64,000 bases of DNA, taken from positions 29,925 through 93,924 of the forward strand of contig JADKCC010000037.1 in the NCBI GenBank assembly GCA_016714785.1, in the 5' to 3' direction. Below the pieces are notes generated by a model, which did not search any database, was not told the origin of the DNA, and worked only from the letters and a program-made list of their open reading frames with translations. Shown here one piece after another: positions 43,459 through 52,850 of the stretch. The position numbers were made by a program, and so were the translations under genes. Every line of letters starts with the position of its first letter. The first letter of the stretch is position 1. The stretch is from Saprospiraceae bacterium. Lineage in GTDB: Bacteria > Bacteroidota > Bacteroidia > Chitinophagales > Saprospiraceae.

Positions 43459-46376
43459 TTACAGGGACCAATCTAAATACATTAGATATCAGTGAGCCCA
43501 AAGAACTTTACGGTGCACAATGGCAATACAAATCTGCAACAGAACTTAATAGGTCTGTCAATGAAGTACTTATTGAGAAAGATCTGAAAGACGCTTTGAT
43601 TCGGTTAAATCCTGAGATATCATTGAACCCAGCCTTGGCCGATGAAGTGATCTATAAATTGCGAGCCATCTTGATCTCTGTCAATCAAGTAGGATTGGTG
43701 AAGGCAAATGAAGAGTTTTTTAAGTGGCTCAGTGGTGACAAGACCATGCCTTTTGGAGATAATAATCGCCATGTACCTATAAGAATTTTTGATTTTGAAG
43801 ACCTGATGCAAAATAGCTACACTATTACCAATCAATTTCGTATACATCATCGTGAAACCAAAATTCCGGATATTGTCATGTTTATCAATGGCATACCTGT
43901 CGTAATAGGCGAAGCAAAAACGCCCATACGTCCGAGTGTGAGTTGGCTAGATGGAGCCTATGAAATCCATGAAGTATATGAAAATACCGTACCTTCATTG
44001 TTTGTATCCAATATATTATCTTTTGCTACAGAAGGCAAATCGTTGTATTATGGGAGCATACGCTGTCCATTGGACTTTTGGGCACCATGGAGATTGGAAG
44101 ATGAGGATGAAACGCTTGCTCGTAGATTGGGTTTGGGGGAGATCGGCAAAGAGATGGGAGACTTATTGCATCCTGGACGATTATTAGATATTTTGCAAAA
44201 CTTTTCGTTGTTTTCCACCAATAAAAAGAAGCATCGCATTAAGATCATCCCTCGTTTTCAGCAATATGAAGGAGCCAATAAAATAGTGGCTAGGGTAAAA
44301 GAAGGTCGAGTAAAAAAAGGATTGATATGGCATTTTCAAGGATCGGGTAAGTCACTGCTTATGGTATTTGCCGCACAAAAACTGAGACGTGCTCCAGAAT
44401 TAAAAAGTCCGACCGTCATTGTTCTGGTGGATCGAACTGATTTGGACACACAGATTTCAGGTACTTTTAATGCATCTGATATCCCCAATGTAGAAGCGAC
44501 TGAAAATATCAGAGATCTTCAGAAAATGTTGCAACAAGATACTCGGAAGATCATTATCTCGATGATACACAAGTTTCGTGATGCGCAGCCCAATATGAAT
44601 ACTCGAGACAACATCATAGTATTGGTAGATGAAGCCCATAGAACACAAGAAGGTGATCTAGGTCGTCAAATGAGAGCTGCATTACCGAATGCTTTTTTGT
44701 TCGGTCTAACAGGCACACCTGTCAACAAAGCAGATAAAAATACTTTTTGGGCATTTGGGTCGGAAGAAGATGATGGGGGCTATTTGTCTAGGTATACATT
44801 CCAAGATTCTATTCGAGATGGTGCGACACTACCATTACATTTTGAGCCACGTCTATTAGATATTCATATCGACAAAGAAACGATAGACCAACTATTTAAT
44901 ACATTTAAAGAAGAAACAGCACTGACTGATGAAGAGGCAGACGCACTCAATAAGAAGTCTGCAAAAATGGCTGCTTTCTTAAAGTCTCCTGAAAGAGTAG
45001 CCAAAATTGCAGCCGATATCAGTGTACACTTTACAGATAAAGTCGCTCCACATGGTTACAAAGCTATGATAGTGACGCCTGATCGATATGCGTGTATCCA
45101 ATACAAAGAAGAGTTGGATAAGTATTTCCCGTCTGAAGCAAGCCGAGTGGTCATATCCACATCTGCCAATGACACTTTGGAGTTCAAACAAAAATGGGGT
45201 GTAGATAAGTCACAACAGGAACGAATAGTAGATGAGTTTAATGATGCCACATCGGACTTAAAATTTCTGATAGTGACAGCCAAATTACTGACAGGCTTTG
45301 ATGCTCCTATATTACAAACCATGTATCTGGACAAATCTCTTAAAGATCATACGCTTTTGCAAGCTATTTGTCGTACCAATAGATTGTATCCCAATAAGAA
45401 GTATGGACGTATTGTAGATTATTTTGGGGTTTTTGATGATGCTGCTAAGGCCATAGAGTTTGACGAGGCATCGGTAAATCAAATCATTACTAATTTATCA
45501 GAACTTCGGGTCCAACTTCCCAAAGCTGTCCAAGACACTTTCCTTCATTTTGCGGGTGTTGATAGGAGTATCAAGGGTTTTGAAGGGTTAGAAGCAGCGC
45601 AAAACGCCATCAAGAGCGATGAGAAAAAAGATGCTTTTGCCAAAGACTATAAATTTCTGAATAAGCTATGGGAATCACTTTCTCCTGATCAAGTCTTAAA
45701 TGCTTATCAGGAAGATTATAGGTGGTTGTCACAAGTTTTTGAATCTGTGCGGCCTGCATCAGACAATGTTGGAAAATTGCTCTGGATGACTTTGGGTGCA
45801 CAGACGACAAAGCTCATTCATGAACATATCCATGTGGGTGATATGCATGTTTTGGATGAATTTGTGTTAGACGCAGACGTTATTGAAGAAATATTTAATA
45901 ATCCCGATCCAAAAAATGCTAAGAAACTAGATAAAATCCTTTCAAGAAGATTTAGAAAATATGGTAATCACCCAAAATTCAAAAAATTAAGTGAACTATT
46001 GGAAGCATTGCGAGACAGAGCTGAACAAGGATTAATTACTTCCATAGAATTTGTCAAAGAACTCTGCAAAATCGCCAAAGAGACTGTACAAGCAGAAAAG
46101 GAGTTAGAACAGGAAATCCAAGAAAAATCACCCAAAGCTGCACTCACAGAGTTGTTTTTGGAGTTAAAAACCGACCAGACACCAGCTGTTGTGGAGCGTA
46201 TTGTAACAGATATTGATGCTATTGTACGTATTGTGAGCTTTCCAGGTTGGCAAAAAACCACATCGGGTGAAAGAGAAGTACAAAAGTCATTAAGACAAGC
46301 ACTCCTTAAGTATCAATTGCATAAAGATCAGGTGTTGTTTGATCGGGCTTACAGCTATATTAAGGAGTATTATTAA
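43410..46376 (+). CDS. hsdR: Type I restriction endonuclease subunit R
   Basis: The 988-residue HsdR is intact. The N-terminal PD-(D/E)xK nuclease shows Asp154, Glu168 and Lys170 in IPDIVMFINGIPVVIGEAK. The SF2 translocase core follows with Walker A HFQGSGKSLLMVF (about 309-321), DEAH box LVDEAHRTQEG (about 405-415), motif III FGLTGTPVNK and motif VI region QAICRTNRLYP, and then a C-terminal helical region for binding the HsdM2S methylase. It translocates and cuts unmethylated DNA. It is separated from hsdS by about 8.3 kb of inserted genes. If the upstream hsdM and hsdS are really broken, an R subunit alone would be inactive. Confidence 0.93.
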   Translation: MAFNELNSVEHYIIYQLTGTNLNTLDISEPKELYGAQWQYKSATELNRSVNEVLIEKDLKDALIRLNPEISLNPALADEVIYKLRAILISVNQVGLVKANEEFFKWLSGDKTMPFGDNNRHVPIRIFDFEDLMQNSYTITNQFRIHHRETKIPDIVMFINGIPVVIGEAKTPIRPSVSWLDGAYEIHEVYENTVPSLFVSNILSFATEGKSLYYGSIRCPLDFWAPWRLEDEDETLARRLGLGEIGKEMGDLLHPGRLLDILQNFSLFSTNKKKHRIKIIPRFQQYEGANKIVARVKEGRVKKGLIWHFQGSGKSLLMVFAAQKLRRAPELKSPTVIVLVDRTDLDTQISGTFNASDIPNVEATENIRDLQKMLQQDTRKIIISMIHKFRDAQPNMNTRDNIIVLVDEAHRTQEGDLGRQMRAALPNAFLFGLTGTPVNKADKNTFWAFGSEEDDGGYLSRYTFQDSIRDGATLPLHFEPRLLDIHIDKETIDQLFNTFKEETALTDEEADALNKKSAKMAAFLKSPERVAKIAADISVHFTDKVAPHGYKAMIVTPDRYACIQYKEELDKYFPSEASRVVISTSANDTLEFKQKWGVDKSQQERIVDEFNDATSDLKFLIVTAKLLTGFDAPILQTMYLDKSLKDHTLLQAICRTNRLYPNKKYGRIVDYFGVFDDAAKAIEFDEASVNQIITNLSELRVQLPKAVQDTFLHFAGVDRSIKGFEGLEAAQNAIKSDEKKDAFAKDYKFLNKLWESLSPDQVLNAYQEDYRWLSQVFESVRPASDNVGKLLWMTLGAQTTKLIHEHIHVGDMHVLDEFVLDADVIEEIFNNPDPKNAKKLDKILSRRFRKYGNHPKFKKLSELLEALRDRAEQGLITSIEFVKELCKIAKETVQAEKELEQEIQEKSPKAALTELFLELKTDQTPAVVERIVTDIDAIVRIVSFPGWQKTTSGEREVQKSLRQALLKYQLHKDQVLFDRAYSYIKEYY

Positions 46377-46577
46377 GGATAGATTATTTATTTGGATTGT
46401 GTTGGAAACAGAAATCATTATACAATTTGGATAGTCGTTTAAATCTAAGTTGTTCTTCCGTATTTAAATCTCTTACACTTGTCTATTTTTTACTTAAAAA
46501 TAACCTTTTGAAAAATAAGTTCTAATAAGCCAATCTTATATATTTTATGAAATTCCATAACATCATCACTCCGAGCC

Positions 46578-47255
46578 CTATCTATTAAAAATGAGTTCAA
46601 ATTCTTCTAGCTTATCAAAGATTATGGTAAGTATTAACATGATCAAACCAACAGCTAAAATCATTTTCCCATGCCTTCGTGCTTTGGAGTCATAAGCATA
46701 AATCTTAGCGCCACCTGGTAATTTTTTTGTATCCCAAATAAGCATTAAGCCTATAAAAACACCAATTAATCCTCCTAAAATAGAAAAGACATATCCCGCA
46801 ATGATCCAATGGCCAGGGTAGGGGTTTTGCTTTGATAATTCTGATATCCTTTGTCTTCTGATCATTTCCAGCACTTCGGGTGTGATTTCTTTTCCCCGTT
46901 CTTTTAATAGTTTTTGGGCCAACACATAGTCAAAATCATTCCACTCATCTTTTTTTACTACCACATCCATCAGTTCATCATCTGTGAAAAGCAATAGATA
47001 ATAGTCTGGGGCCAAATCTTCCACATTGACATCCACCTCATTCAGGAGTATCTGTTCTACCTGTTCAACATCAGATGGCTTAATTTTAATGACTATATTA
47101 TCATTTTGGGTATTGCCAGCAAACGCAGGGTCCAACACCGGTGTGATTTTATGCACTTTATATTCTATGTGGTTTTGGTCCATCAACTCAGTAAATTCCT
47201 TGACTTCCGTATGATTCGTAAAAGTTTTGTACTCTTCAAAATTATTTTCAGACAT
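46578..47255 (-). CDS. Membrane protein with N-terminal DUF2007-like region
   Basis: The 225-residue protein begins with a soluble part (1-150) whose first 75 residues (FTNHTEVKEFTELMDQNHIE ... IVIKIKPSDVEQVEQILL) resemble DUF2007-type putative signal-transducing domains. Two transmembrane helices follow near the C terminus (about 150-172 and 196-214), separated by a basic loop. The function is unknown. It stands alone, convergent with hsdR and with about 860 bp of empty DNA upstream. Confidence 0.6.
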   Translation of the reverse strand: MSENNFEEYKTFTNHTEVKEFTELMDQNHIEYKVHKITPVLDPAFAGNTQNDNIVIKIKPSDVEQVEQILLNEVDVNVEDLAPDYYLLLFTDDELMDVVVKKDEWNDFDYVLAQKLLKERGKEITPEVLEMIRRQRISELSKQNPYPGHWIIAGYVFSILGGLIGVFIGLMLIWDTKKLPGGAKIYAYDSKARRHGKMILAVGLIMLILTIIFDKLEEFELIFNR

Positions 47256-48116
47256 GTGAAATGGTTTTAATTTTTTGAATTAAGTTAATAAATAAAAGAG
47301 CCACCAAATTTATACCATCAACTATCCAAGGAGACTCAGGTGCAAACGGCCTATTAAGAATAAAAGGCAACTGCCAGATTTTATGTTAATATCGAATCCC
47401 TGCTAGGGGTAAAATTTGGTATTAAAAAATTACAAGCGAACATACAAATTTCATAATGATAATATACGATTTGTGAGGGATGAAAAAAGCATAAGACTCC
47501 GTTAAAGTCTTGAACCAGCCAAAATATTCATTAAACATATACAATTAAAAGATCATAGAAATATAATCCATACATTCAATTGCAAAACTAATAATTAAGT
47601 TGAATTATAAAAGTAAATTTTAAATTTTGGGAGGTATTCTTTTACTTACCTTGCGTTTAGCTTTTAATTAAGCTTCAGAATTCTTCATGATGACTGGTCC
47701 TTTGTAGTCTTCTTATTGCAATAAAGAAAAGTGTTCTGGAGAAGTTTGGAAAGATGTTGAGTAGGTAGTTTTTAGGTGGGATGTTTATGTGTTCTTGTGT
47801 TCTTTCAGGAAAAATTGTTTTACTAGGTTTAGGCCTATGAAATCAGGAAGGGCAATTTAACTTGAATTAGGATATCCACATTGTTAAAATGGATACTCCA
47901 ACCATTTCGGTAAATTGTTAGTTTTCAAAACAAAAATAATGAGAGATAATTTATGGCAAAAATAAAGATAATTCTGCCAAAGTTTTGGCTTAGGGCTTAA
48001 TGTAATAAGAATGAACTATTTAACGTTAGAATCATTAAAATTTGTTAAACTATTAGTTTAGTTTAATAAAAAAATTGTAATTAACTTTTAACACCAAAAT
48101 ACAAAAGATTATAGTA
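47256..48116. other. Long intergenic region without recognised features
   Basis: These 861 bp between divergent genes show no credible ORF. A small inverted repeat AAGACT ... AGTCTT occurs near 47492-47510. The last 120 bp are very AT-rich and presumably contain the promoter of the gene at 48117, although no TAnnTTTG box is obvious there. Confidence 0.55.
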
Positions 48117-48734
48117 ATGAAACAAATAATAACAATTATACTTTTTTCAATAAGCTTTATATCAGCTTATGCTCAAAAAGATGACTCTCATAATTATAGG
48201 ACTTATTTATCAACAGATATTAATTTAGGTAATTATTTGGGTCTTGACCTAAACTTGAACGTGGTGTACAAGGAAAAATTTTCTATTAAAATGGGTTATA
48301 CTGGAAATTCTCGCAAAGCTTTGTCAACACCTGACGATTTTATAAAAGGGTTTAATAACTTTTTTTACCCAAAAGACAAATTAAGGGATTTTCATTTTGG
48401 GTTAGGTAAGATTTATAGTTTAAATAAAACAGGAGCCAGATTAAATGCTACAATTAGCATAGGTACAGCAATTATTATTGAGCCTAAATCATGGAAAAAG
48501 CTTGACCCTGTAGGTTGGCCATTCATTTTTAATGATTTGGGTGCTAGTAATTACGATTATTTAAATAAAAAATACTATGAATGGAGTATAACCCTTAACC
48601 CAAAAATAGAGTTTCCTTTTAGAAGATTTTACGGAATCACCATTTCTCCAATGGTTCAAATTAGTAAAACAAGGACCTATTATGGGTTAGGAATAGGTCA
48701 AATGATCGGTGAAGTGAAAATAAAGCAAAAATAA
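48117..48734 (+). CDS. Secreted protein, probable small outer membrane beta-barrel
   Basis: The 205-residue protein has a clear signal peptide (MKQIITIILFSISFISAYAQ). The mature part is rich in alternating aromatic/polar strands (INLGNYLGLDLNLNVVY, FSIKMGYTGNSRK, FHFGLGKIYSLN, GARLNATISIGTAIII, YGITISPMVQI), as in small 8-stranded barrels of Bacteroidota. No family is recognised and nothing in the context suggests a role. Confidence 0.6.
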   Translation: MKQIITIILFSISFISAYAQKDDSHNYRTYLSTDINLGNYLGLDLNLNVVYKEKFSIKMGYTGNSRKALSTPDDFIKGFNNFFYPKDKLRDFHFGLGKIYSLNKTGARLNATISIGTAIIIEPKSWKKLDPVGWPFIFNDLGASNYDYLNKKYYEWSITLNPKIEFPFRRFYGITISPMVQISKTRTYYGLGIGQMIGEVKIKQK

Positions 48735-48839
48735 AATCCTTTCTAAACTTGCAAAAATAGAACTTTAAGTAAAATAAAAACTCTTTCCACAAATACTTTA
48801 AAATTCTCCCCATTTTTCAAATATTTGATAGCTGAATCT

Positions 48840-48847
48840 TACTTTTG
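48840..48847 (+). promoter_or_regulatory. Putative -7 box TACTTTTG for the TPR protein gene
   Basis: TACTTTTG lies 17 bp before the ATG at 48865. TTTG occurs 12 bases upstream (48824-48827). Confidence 0.45.
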
Positions 48848-48864
48848 CATCTTAAAATACAAAA

Positions 48865-50511
48865 ATGAGTAAAGTCGTTCATCTATCAGAGTTCTCTGAA
48901 AAACCAGAAAATATTTATTTAAAATATATGACGGCATTCTGGGATGAAAATGACTTATATTGGCAACTATCCAATGGTGGTTTTGAGCTTTGGTCTGTTT
49001 ATGTAGATGCTCGCAATAAGATACATCAAAGCGATTTAAAGACACTCGCAGCAGCTGCCAATCTTTTGATTATAGAGTACAACAAAAATCGTATTCTGGA
49101 AGAAGGTCATGTACTATTCCATGATCATCTCTTATTACTATCTACCTACTACGAAATCAATCCGAACGAGATCACCGAGTTGGCAGTAAAACTCAGTGTC
49201 AGTATGTTGAAAGTAGGATTTGACGCAACAGAATTGAAATGGGATGACGAAGCTGAGGACAATGATTTATATGTAGCAGACGATCTGGACATCGAAGCGA
49301 TAACACCTGAGATGCGCAAGTCTGGAATGGAGATCATGCAAACTCAATGTAATCTTCAGGTAACCATTGAGTTTGGAAGTGACACACCTATTACCAAAGA
49401 CCAATGTACCCAGGTAATCACTGACATGCTGGAAGATAATAAATATAATATAACCACTAAATTATACACCATCTGCGTTAATGAAAACTACGTCACTTTT
49501 AGCTTAGATTGCCAACTTGGGTTTATTTTTCTTTTTATAGAAATTATGAAAAATAAATATCGAGTAACTCCAGAATTTGTGGTCGTTCGAGATATAGATG
49601 AAAATGCTTATGAACCTGAAATGCATTATTCAAGCTTTATCCAATTTTATAGAGACATGGTGAAAGATGATTTTGAAGGCGAAGAAGATTTATCAAGATA
49701 TATTGAAAAGTTCTCTTCGCTTTCTCTAGAGGAACGTAGAAGACAAAATCCCAATGCACGAGATGATGACGAATATGCAGCCATCGAACTCTTTAATTTG
49801 CCACAAGAAGAGGGTGTTGCAAAAGCAGAGAAAATGCTCAAAACAAATCCGCACAACATCGAGGCCCAAATATTGAAAGCAGGGTGGGAAGGAGACTTGG
49901 AAAAAAGAATAGATATGCTCCTAGATATAGCTAATGTTTATAATTTGGGCTATGATTATAAGCGGATACAAAAAGATAAAATGTGGTGGAAGGCATCACA
50001 TACCAGGCCTTTCATGAGAGCAAAATTCCTGCTTGCAAAGACTTATGAAATAGGTGGTTATTTGGATGATGCCTTGGATGGTTACAAAGAAATCATTAAT
50101 ATGAATCCAGACGACAATTTAGGTGCTAGGCTCGAAATGATGATGATATTGTACCAATTAGGTGATAAAAAAGCTATCGTATCCCTTTCAAATGCATTTC
50201 CCAATGAAGAAGATGAATATTTTGTATTCGCAGCAGTATATGGAGCATTCATGAAATATGGCAAATCGTCCAAAACGGATAAAAAAATCATGTTTAGCGT
50301 GCAAATCAATCATTATCTGGCTTGTGCCATCGCAAAGATAGATACCGTGCCTTTTAATAAAATATTAGCTTCTTATATTGATGTTGATGAATTACTTTTC
50401 AAAAATAGTGAAAAATGTAAGGCTGATATCATGACTTTGTTTAAGAATGTAGAACTGGTCAAATATTATCGTAAAGTGGTTCAAGAATTGTTGGATCGGA
50501 TTGGGAAGTGA
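48865..50511 (+). CDS. Cytosolic TPR-containing protein of unknown function
   Basis: The 548-residue protein has no signal peptide. The N-terminal half (1-290) contains an acidic linker (about 126-145, ELKWDDEAEDNDLYVADDLD) and no recognised domain. The C-terminal half has helix-turn-helix repeats of TPR type (PQEEGVAKAEKMLKTNPHNI, about 311-330, and AKTYEIGGYLDDALDGYKEI followed by INMNPDD, about 392-418). TPR regions bind partner proteins. The partner is unknown and the gene is monocistronic. Confidence 0.65.
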   Translation: MSKVVHLSEFSEKPENIYLKYMTAFWDENDLYWQLSNGGFELWSVYVDARNKIHQSDLKTLAAAANLLIIEYNKNRILEEGHVLFHDHLLLLSTYYEINPNEITELAVKLSVSMLKVGFDATELKWDDEAEDNDLYVADDLDIEAITPEMRKSGMEIMQTQCNLQVTIEFGSDTPITKDQCTQVITDMLEDNKYNITTKLYTICVNENYVTFSLDCQLGFIFLFIEIMKNKYRVTPEFVVVRDIDENAYEPEMHYSSFIQFYRDMVKDDFEGEEDLSRYIEKFSSLSLEERRRQNPNARDDDEYAAIELFNLPQEEGVAKAEKMLKTNPHNIEAQILKAGWEGDLEKRIDMLLDIANVYNLGYDYKRIQKDKMWWKASHTRPFMRAKFLLAKTYEIGGYLDDALDGYKEIINMNPDDNLGARLEMMMILYQLGDKKAIVSLSNAFPNEEDEYFVFAAVYGAFMKYGKSSKTDKKIMFSVQINHYLACAIAKIDTVPFNKILASYIDVDELLFKNSEKCKADIMTLFKNVELVKYYRKVVQELLDRIGK

Positions 50512-50712
50512 TTGGGTGGTGGCTGATGTCAAGCCCGCATCCAGATTTATAGGCAAATAAGAATTATAAATACAGGTTAAAAAAAAACAGAGACCTATAT
50601 AAAAAAAGGCCTCCGTATCTAGGGGCTGCTGAAAAAGTCAGACTCTTTCATAAAAAATAGAGCTATTGTTCTGGGAAATCGTTTAAAAAATAAGCGATAG
50701 TAATTATGAATG

Positions 50713-50791
50713 TAGTGAAGTGCAAAGCACCAAAGGCAAGCGCCTTTTACGAAGTGAACCGTGAAACGGGTGGGTGGGTGAAGTGCAAAGC
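50713..50791 (+). repeat. Dispersed GC-rich repeat, copy 1
   Basis: It shares GTGAAGTGCAAAGC and TGAACCGTGAAACGGGTGGG with 58909-58958 and repeats the first motif once more at its own end. It probably belongs to a family of intergenic repeats in this genome. Confidence 0.7.
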
Positions 50792-51039
50792 AGAAATTAT
50801 ATTCTGTAAAGCACGTTTAGACACAGTAATTGAATCTTTTTGCTTTAAAGTTGACGGTATTCTGCTCTTTTTATTGTAACATTTTAACACATTCATTCCT
50901 AGCTATATGATACCCTATGCTCTTCATATTTTTGTCAACTGCTTCTATTATGCATCATAGCTACAATCCATTATCCTTCAAAAATAGGTTATTTTAATTT
51001 CTTTTTTGATTAATTAGTGTCATATTGACATATCTTACT

Positions 51040-51047
51040 TAAATTTG
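51040..51047 (+). promoter_or_regulatory. Putative -7 box TAAATTTG for the phosphorylase gene
   Basis: TAAATTTG lies 38 bp before the ATG at 51086, with TTG 12 bases upstream. Confidence 0.4.
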
Positions 51048-51085
51048 CGGCTTTTATTTTTATTTGTTTACCAAAAAGCACTTTT

Positions 51086-52765
51086 ATGCTATCCAAATCA
51101 GATATATTTAGCTACACTCCCAAAAAAGAATTTTCTAAAGCTGTTGCTTATTTCTCAATGGAATTTGCCATCGATCAAGCACTAAAAATATATAGTGGCG
51201 GACTAGGTTTCTTAGCAGGATCTCACATGCGGAGCGCTTACGAATTGAAACAAAATTTAGTGGGAATAGGTATGTTGTGGAAATATGGATATTATGACCA
51301 AGTACGTGCCATCAATGGTGGTATGAAACCAGAATATGTACAGAAAAACTATTCCTTTTTGACGGATACAGGCATTGTTTTTCCTGTGGAAGTGCATAGT
51401 GCAATCGTGTATGTGAAAGCATTTTTGCTCAAACCTGAAGTATTCGAGAGCGCACCGATATTTTTACTATCTACTGATATTGAACAAAATGATGCCATCT
51501 CACGCACCATAACCAATAGACTGTATGACGCCAATGAATCAACAAGAATAGCGCAATCCATTGTGTTAGGTATAGGTGGTGCCAAATTATTGGATATTCT
51601 AAATTTGGGTACAGAGATTTATCACATGAATGAAGGCCACGCCTTGCCATTGTGTTATTATCTTTATTCCAAATACAAAAACATGGATGAAGTCCGTGAG
51701 CGAGTAGTATTTACCACACATACACCAGAAGAAGCAGGTAATGAAGCCCATGATTTTGATTTGTTGAGTAAAATGTCGTTTTTTAATGGCATACCTGATG
51801 AAGAGATCAAAGAAATCATGACCATCGAAAACAATAGGCTAAATTATACTTTATCAGCGCTGAAGTTTGCAAAAATAGCAAATGGAGTATCTAAGATGCA
51901 TGGTGAAGTATCTAGAGAGATGTGGTCAGGTTATGCCGATATTTGTGAAATAACACATATCACTAATGCACAAAACAAAAAATATTGGAAAGATGATGTG
52001 TTAGAAAAAGCTTTTGAAGACAATGACGACAAAACATTGATGGCTCGGAAAAAGGAGATGAAAAAATCTCTATTTAAAATAGTGGCCGACCAAACAGGAA
52101 AAATATTTGATGAAAATGTACTTACGCTAGTGTGGGCGCGAAGGTATGCAGGATACAAAAGAGCAGACCTGATTACCGCAGATGCAGAGCGATTCGCCAA
52201 ATTAATCAGCGATACAGACATGCCTATTCAAATAATATGGGCAGGAAAACCATATCCAGAAGATTATAGTGCTATTGACACCTTCAATCATCTTTTTTGG
52301 AAAACCTTAAATACACCGAATGTGGCAGTATTGACAGGATATGAATTGGGATTGTCAGCAGTCATCAAAAAAGGCTCGGATGTATGGCTTAATAATCCAA
52401 GATTGTACAGAGAAGCATCAGGCACAAGTGGTATGACCGCTGCGATGAATGGTTCTGTTAATTTTTCTATTCCTGATGGATGGATACCAGAATTTGCCGT
52501 ACATGGTGTTAATAGTTTTATCATAGAGCCAGCGGATCGTATGTTGTCCGTACAAGAGCAAGATGATATAGAATGTGATAGATTATTGGATATTCTCGAA
52601 AATGAGATATTACCTACTTACTACAAGAAGCCAAAAACATGGGCAACCATAGTTAAAAATGGTATGAGAGACGTGAGTCCAGCTTTCGAATCAGGTAGGA
52701 TGGCCAAAGAATATTACACTAAATTGTTCAATATCAGTGTTCCTAAATTGGAAACGGTTGGGTAG
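51086..52765 (+). CDS. Alpha-glucan phosphorylase homologue (GT35, short form) with altered PLP-lysine motif
   Basis: The 559-residue protein aligns by eye with short bacterial alpha-glucan phosphorylases: AYFSMEFAIDQALKIYSGGL near the start, the HMNEGHALPL segment (about 188-197), SKMHGEVSREMWSGY (about 271-285), WARRYAGYKRADLI (about 350-363) and EASGTSGMTAAMNG (about 444-457). These enzymes release glucose 1-phosphate from glycogen using pyridoxal phosphate bound to the Lys of GTSGMK. Here that residue is Thr451 (ACC), so classical PLP chemistry is doubtful. It could be a diverged subfamily with another GT-B activity on glucans. It is convergent with uvrA across a shared terminator. Confidence 0.75.
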   Translation: MLSKSDIFSYTPKKEFSKAVAYFSMEFAIDQALKIYSGGLGFLAGSHMRSAYELKQNLVGIGMLWKYGYYDQVRAINGGMKPEYVQKNYSFLTDTGIVFPVEVHSAIVYVKAFLLKPEVFESAPIFLLSTDIEQNDAISRTITNRLYDANESTRIAQSIVLGIGGAKLLDILNLGTEIYHMNEGHALPLCYYLYSKYKNMDEVRERVVFTTHTPEEAGNEAHDFDLLSKMSFFNGIPDEEIKEIMTIENNRLNYTLSALKFAKIANGVSKMHGEVSREMWSGYADICEITHITNAQNKKYWKDDVLEKAFEDNDDKTLMARKKEMKKSLFKIVADQTGKIFDENVLTLVWARRYAGYKRADLITADAERFAKLISDTDMPIQIIWAGKPYPEDYSAIDTFNHLFWKTLNTPNVAVLTGYELGLSAVIKKGSDVWLNNPRLYREASGTSGMTAAMNGSVNFSIPDGWIPEFAVHGVNSFIIEPADRMLSVQEQDDIECDRLLDILENEILPTYYKKPKTWATIVKNGMRDVSPAFESGRMAKEYYTKLFNISVPKLETVG

Positions 52766-52807
52766 GTAATGTTTTAGGCTGCACCATTAAATGCATTTTA
52801 AAATTAT

Positions 52808-52850
52808 AACAGGTTTATCTTATCGCATTAAGGTAAACCTGTTTTATTTT
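52808..52850. terminator. Bidirectional terminator between the phosphorylase gene and uvrA
   Basis: A 10-bp perfect stem AACAGGTTTA / TAAACCTGTT with a 16-nt loop has T-rich sequence on the plus side (TTATTTTT) and AT-rich sequence on the other. It lies 42 bp after the phosphorylase stop and next to the uvrA stop. Confidence 0.8.

Larger units (their letters stand above)
50512..51085. other. Intergenic region with a dispersed repeat
   Basis: No gene is seen in these 574 bp. The stretch contains one copy of a GC-richer dispersed repeat (50713-50791) also found near 58909, and a TAAATTTG box just before glgP. GGCTGCTGAAAAAGTC near 50624 resembles ends of some IS elements, but no partner end or transposase was found. 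Confidence 0.55.

Noticed and set aside
50620..50660. Possible IS end (GGCTGCTGAAAAAGTC)
   Set aside because: No matching inverted end, target duplication or transposase fragment was found nearby.
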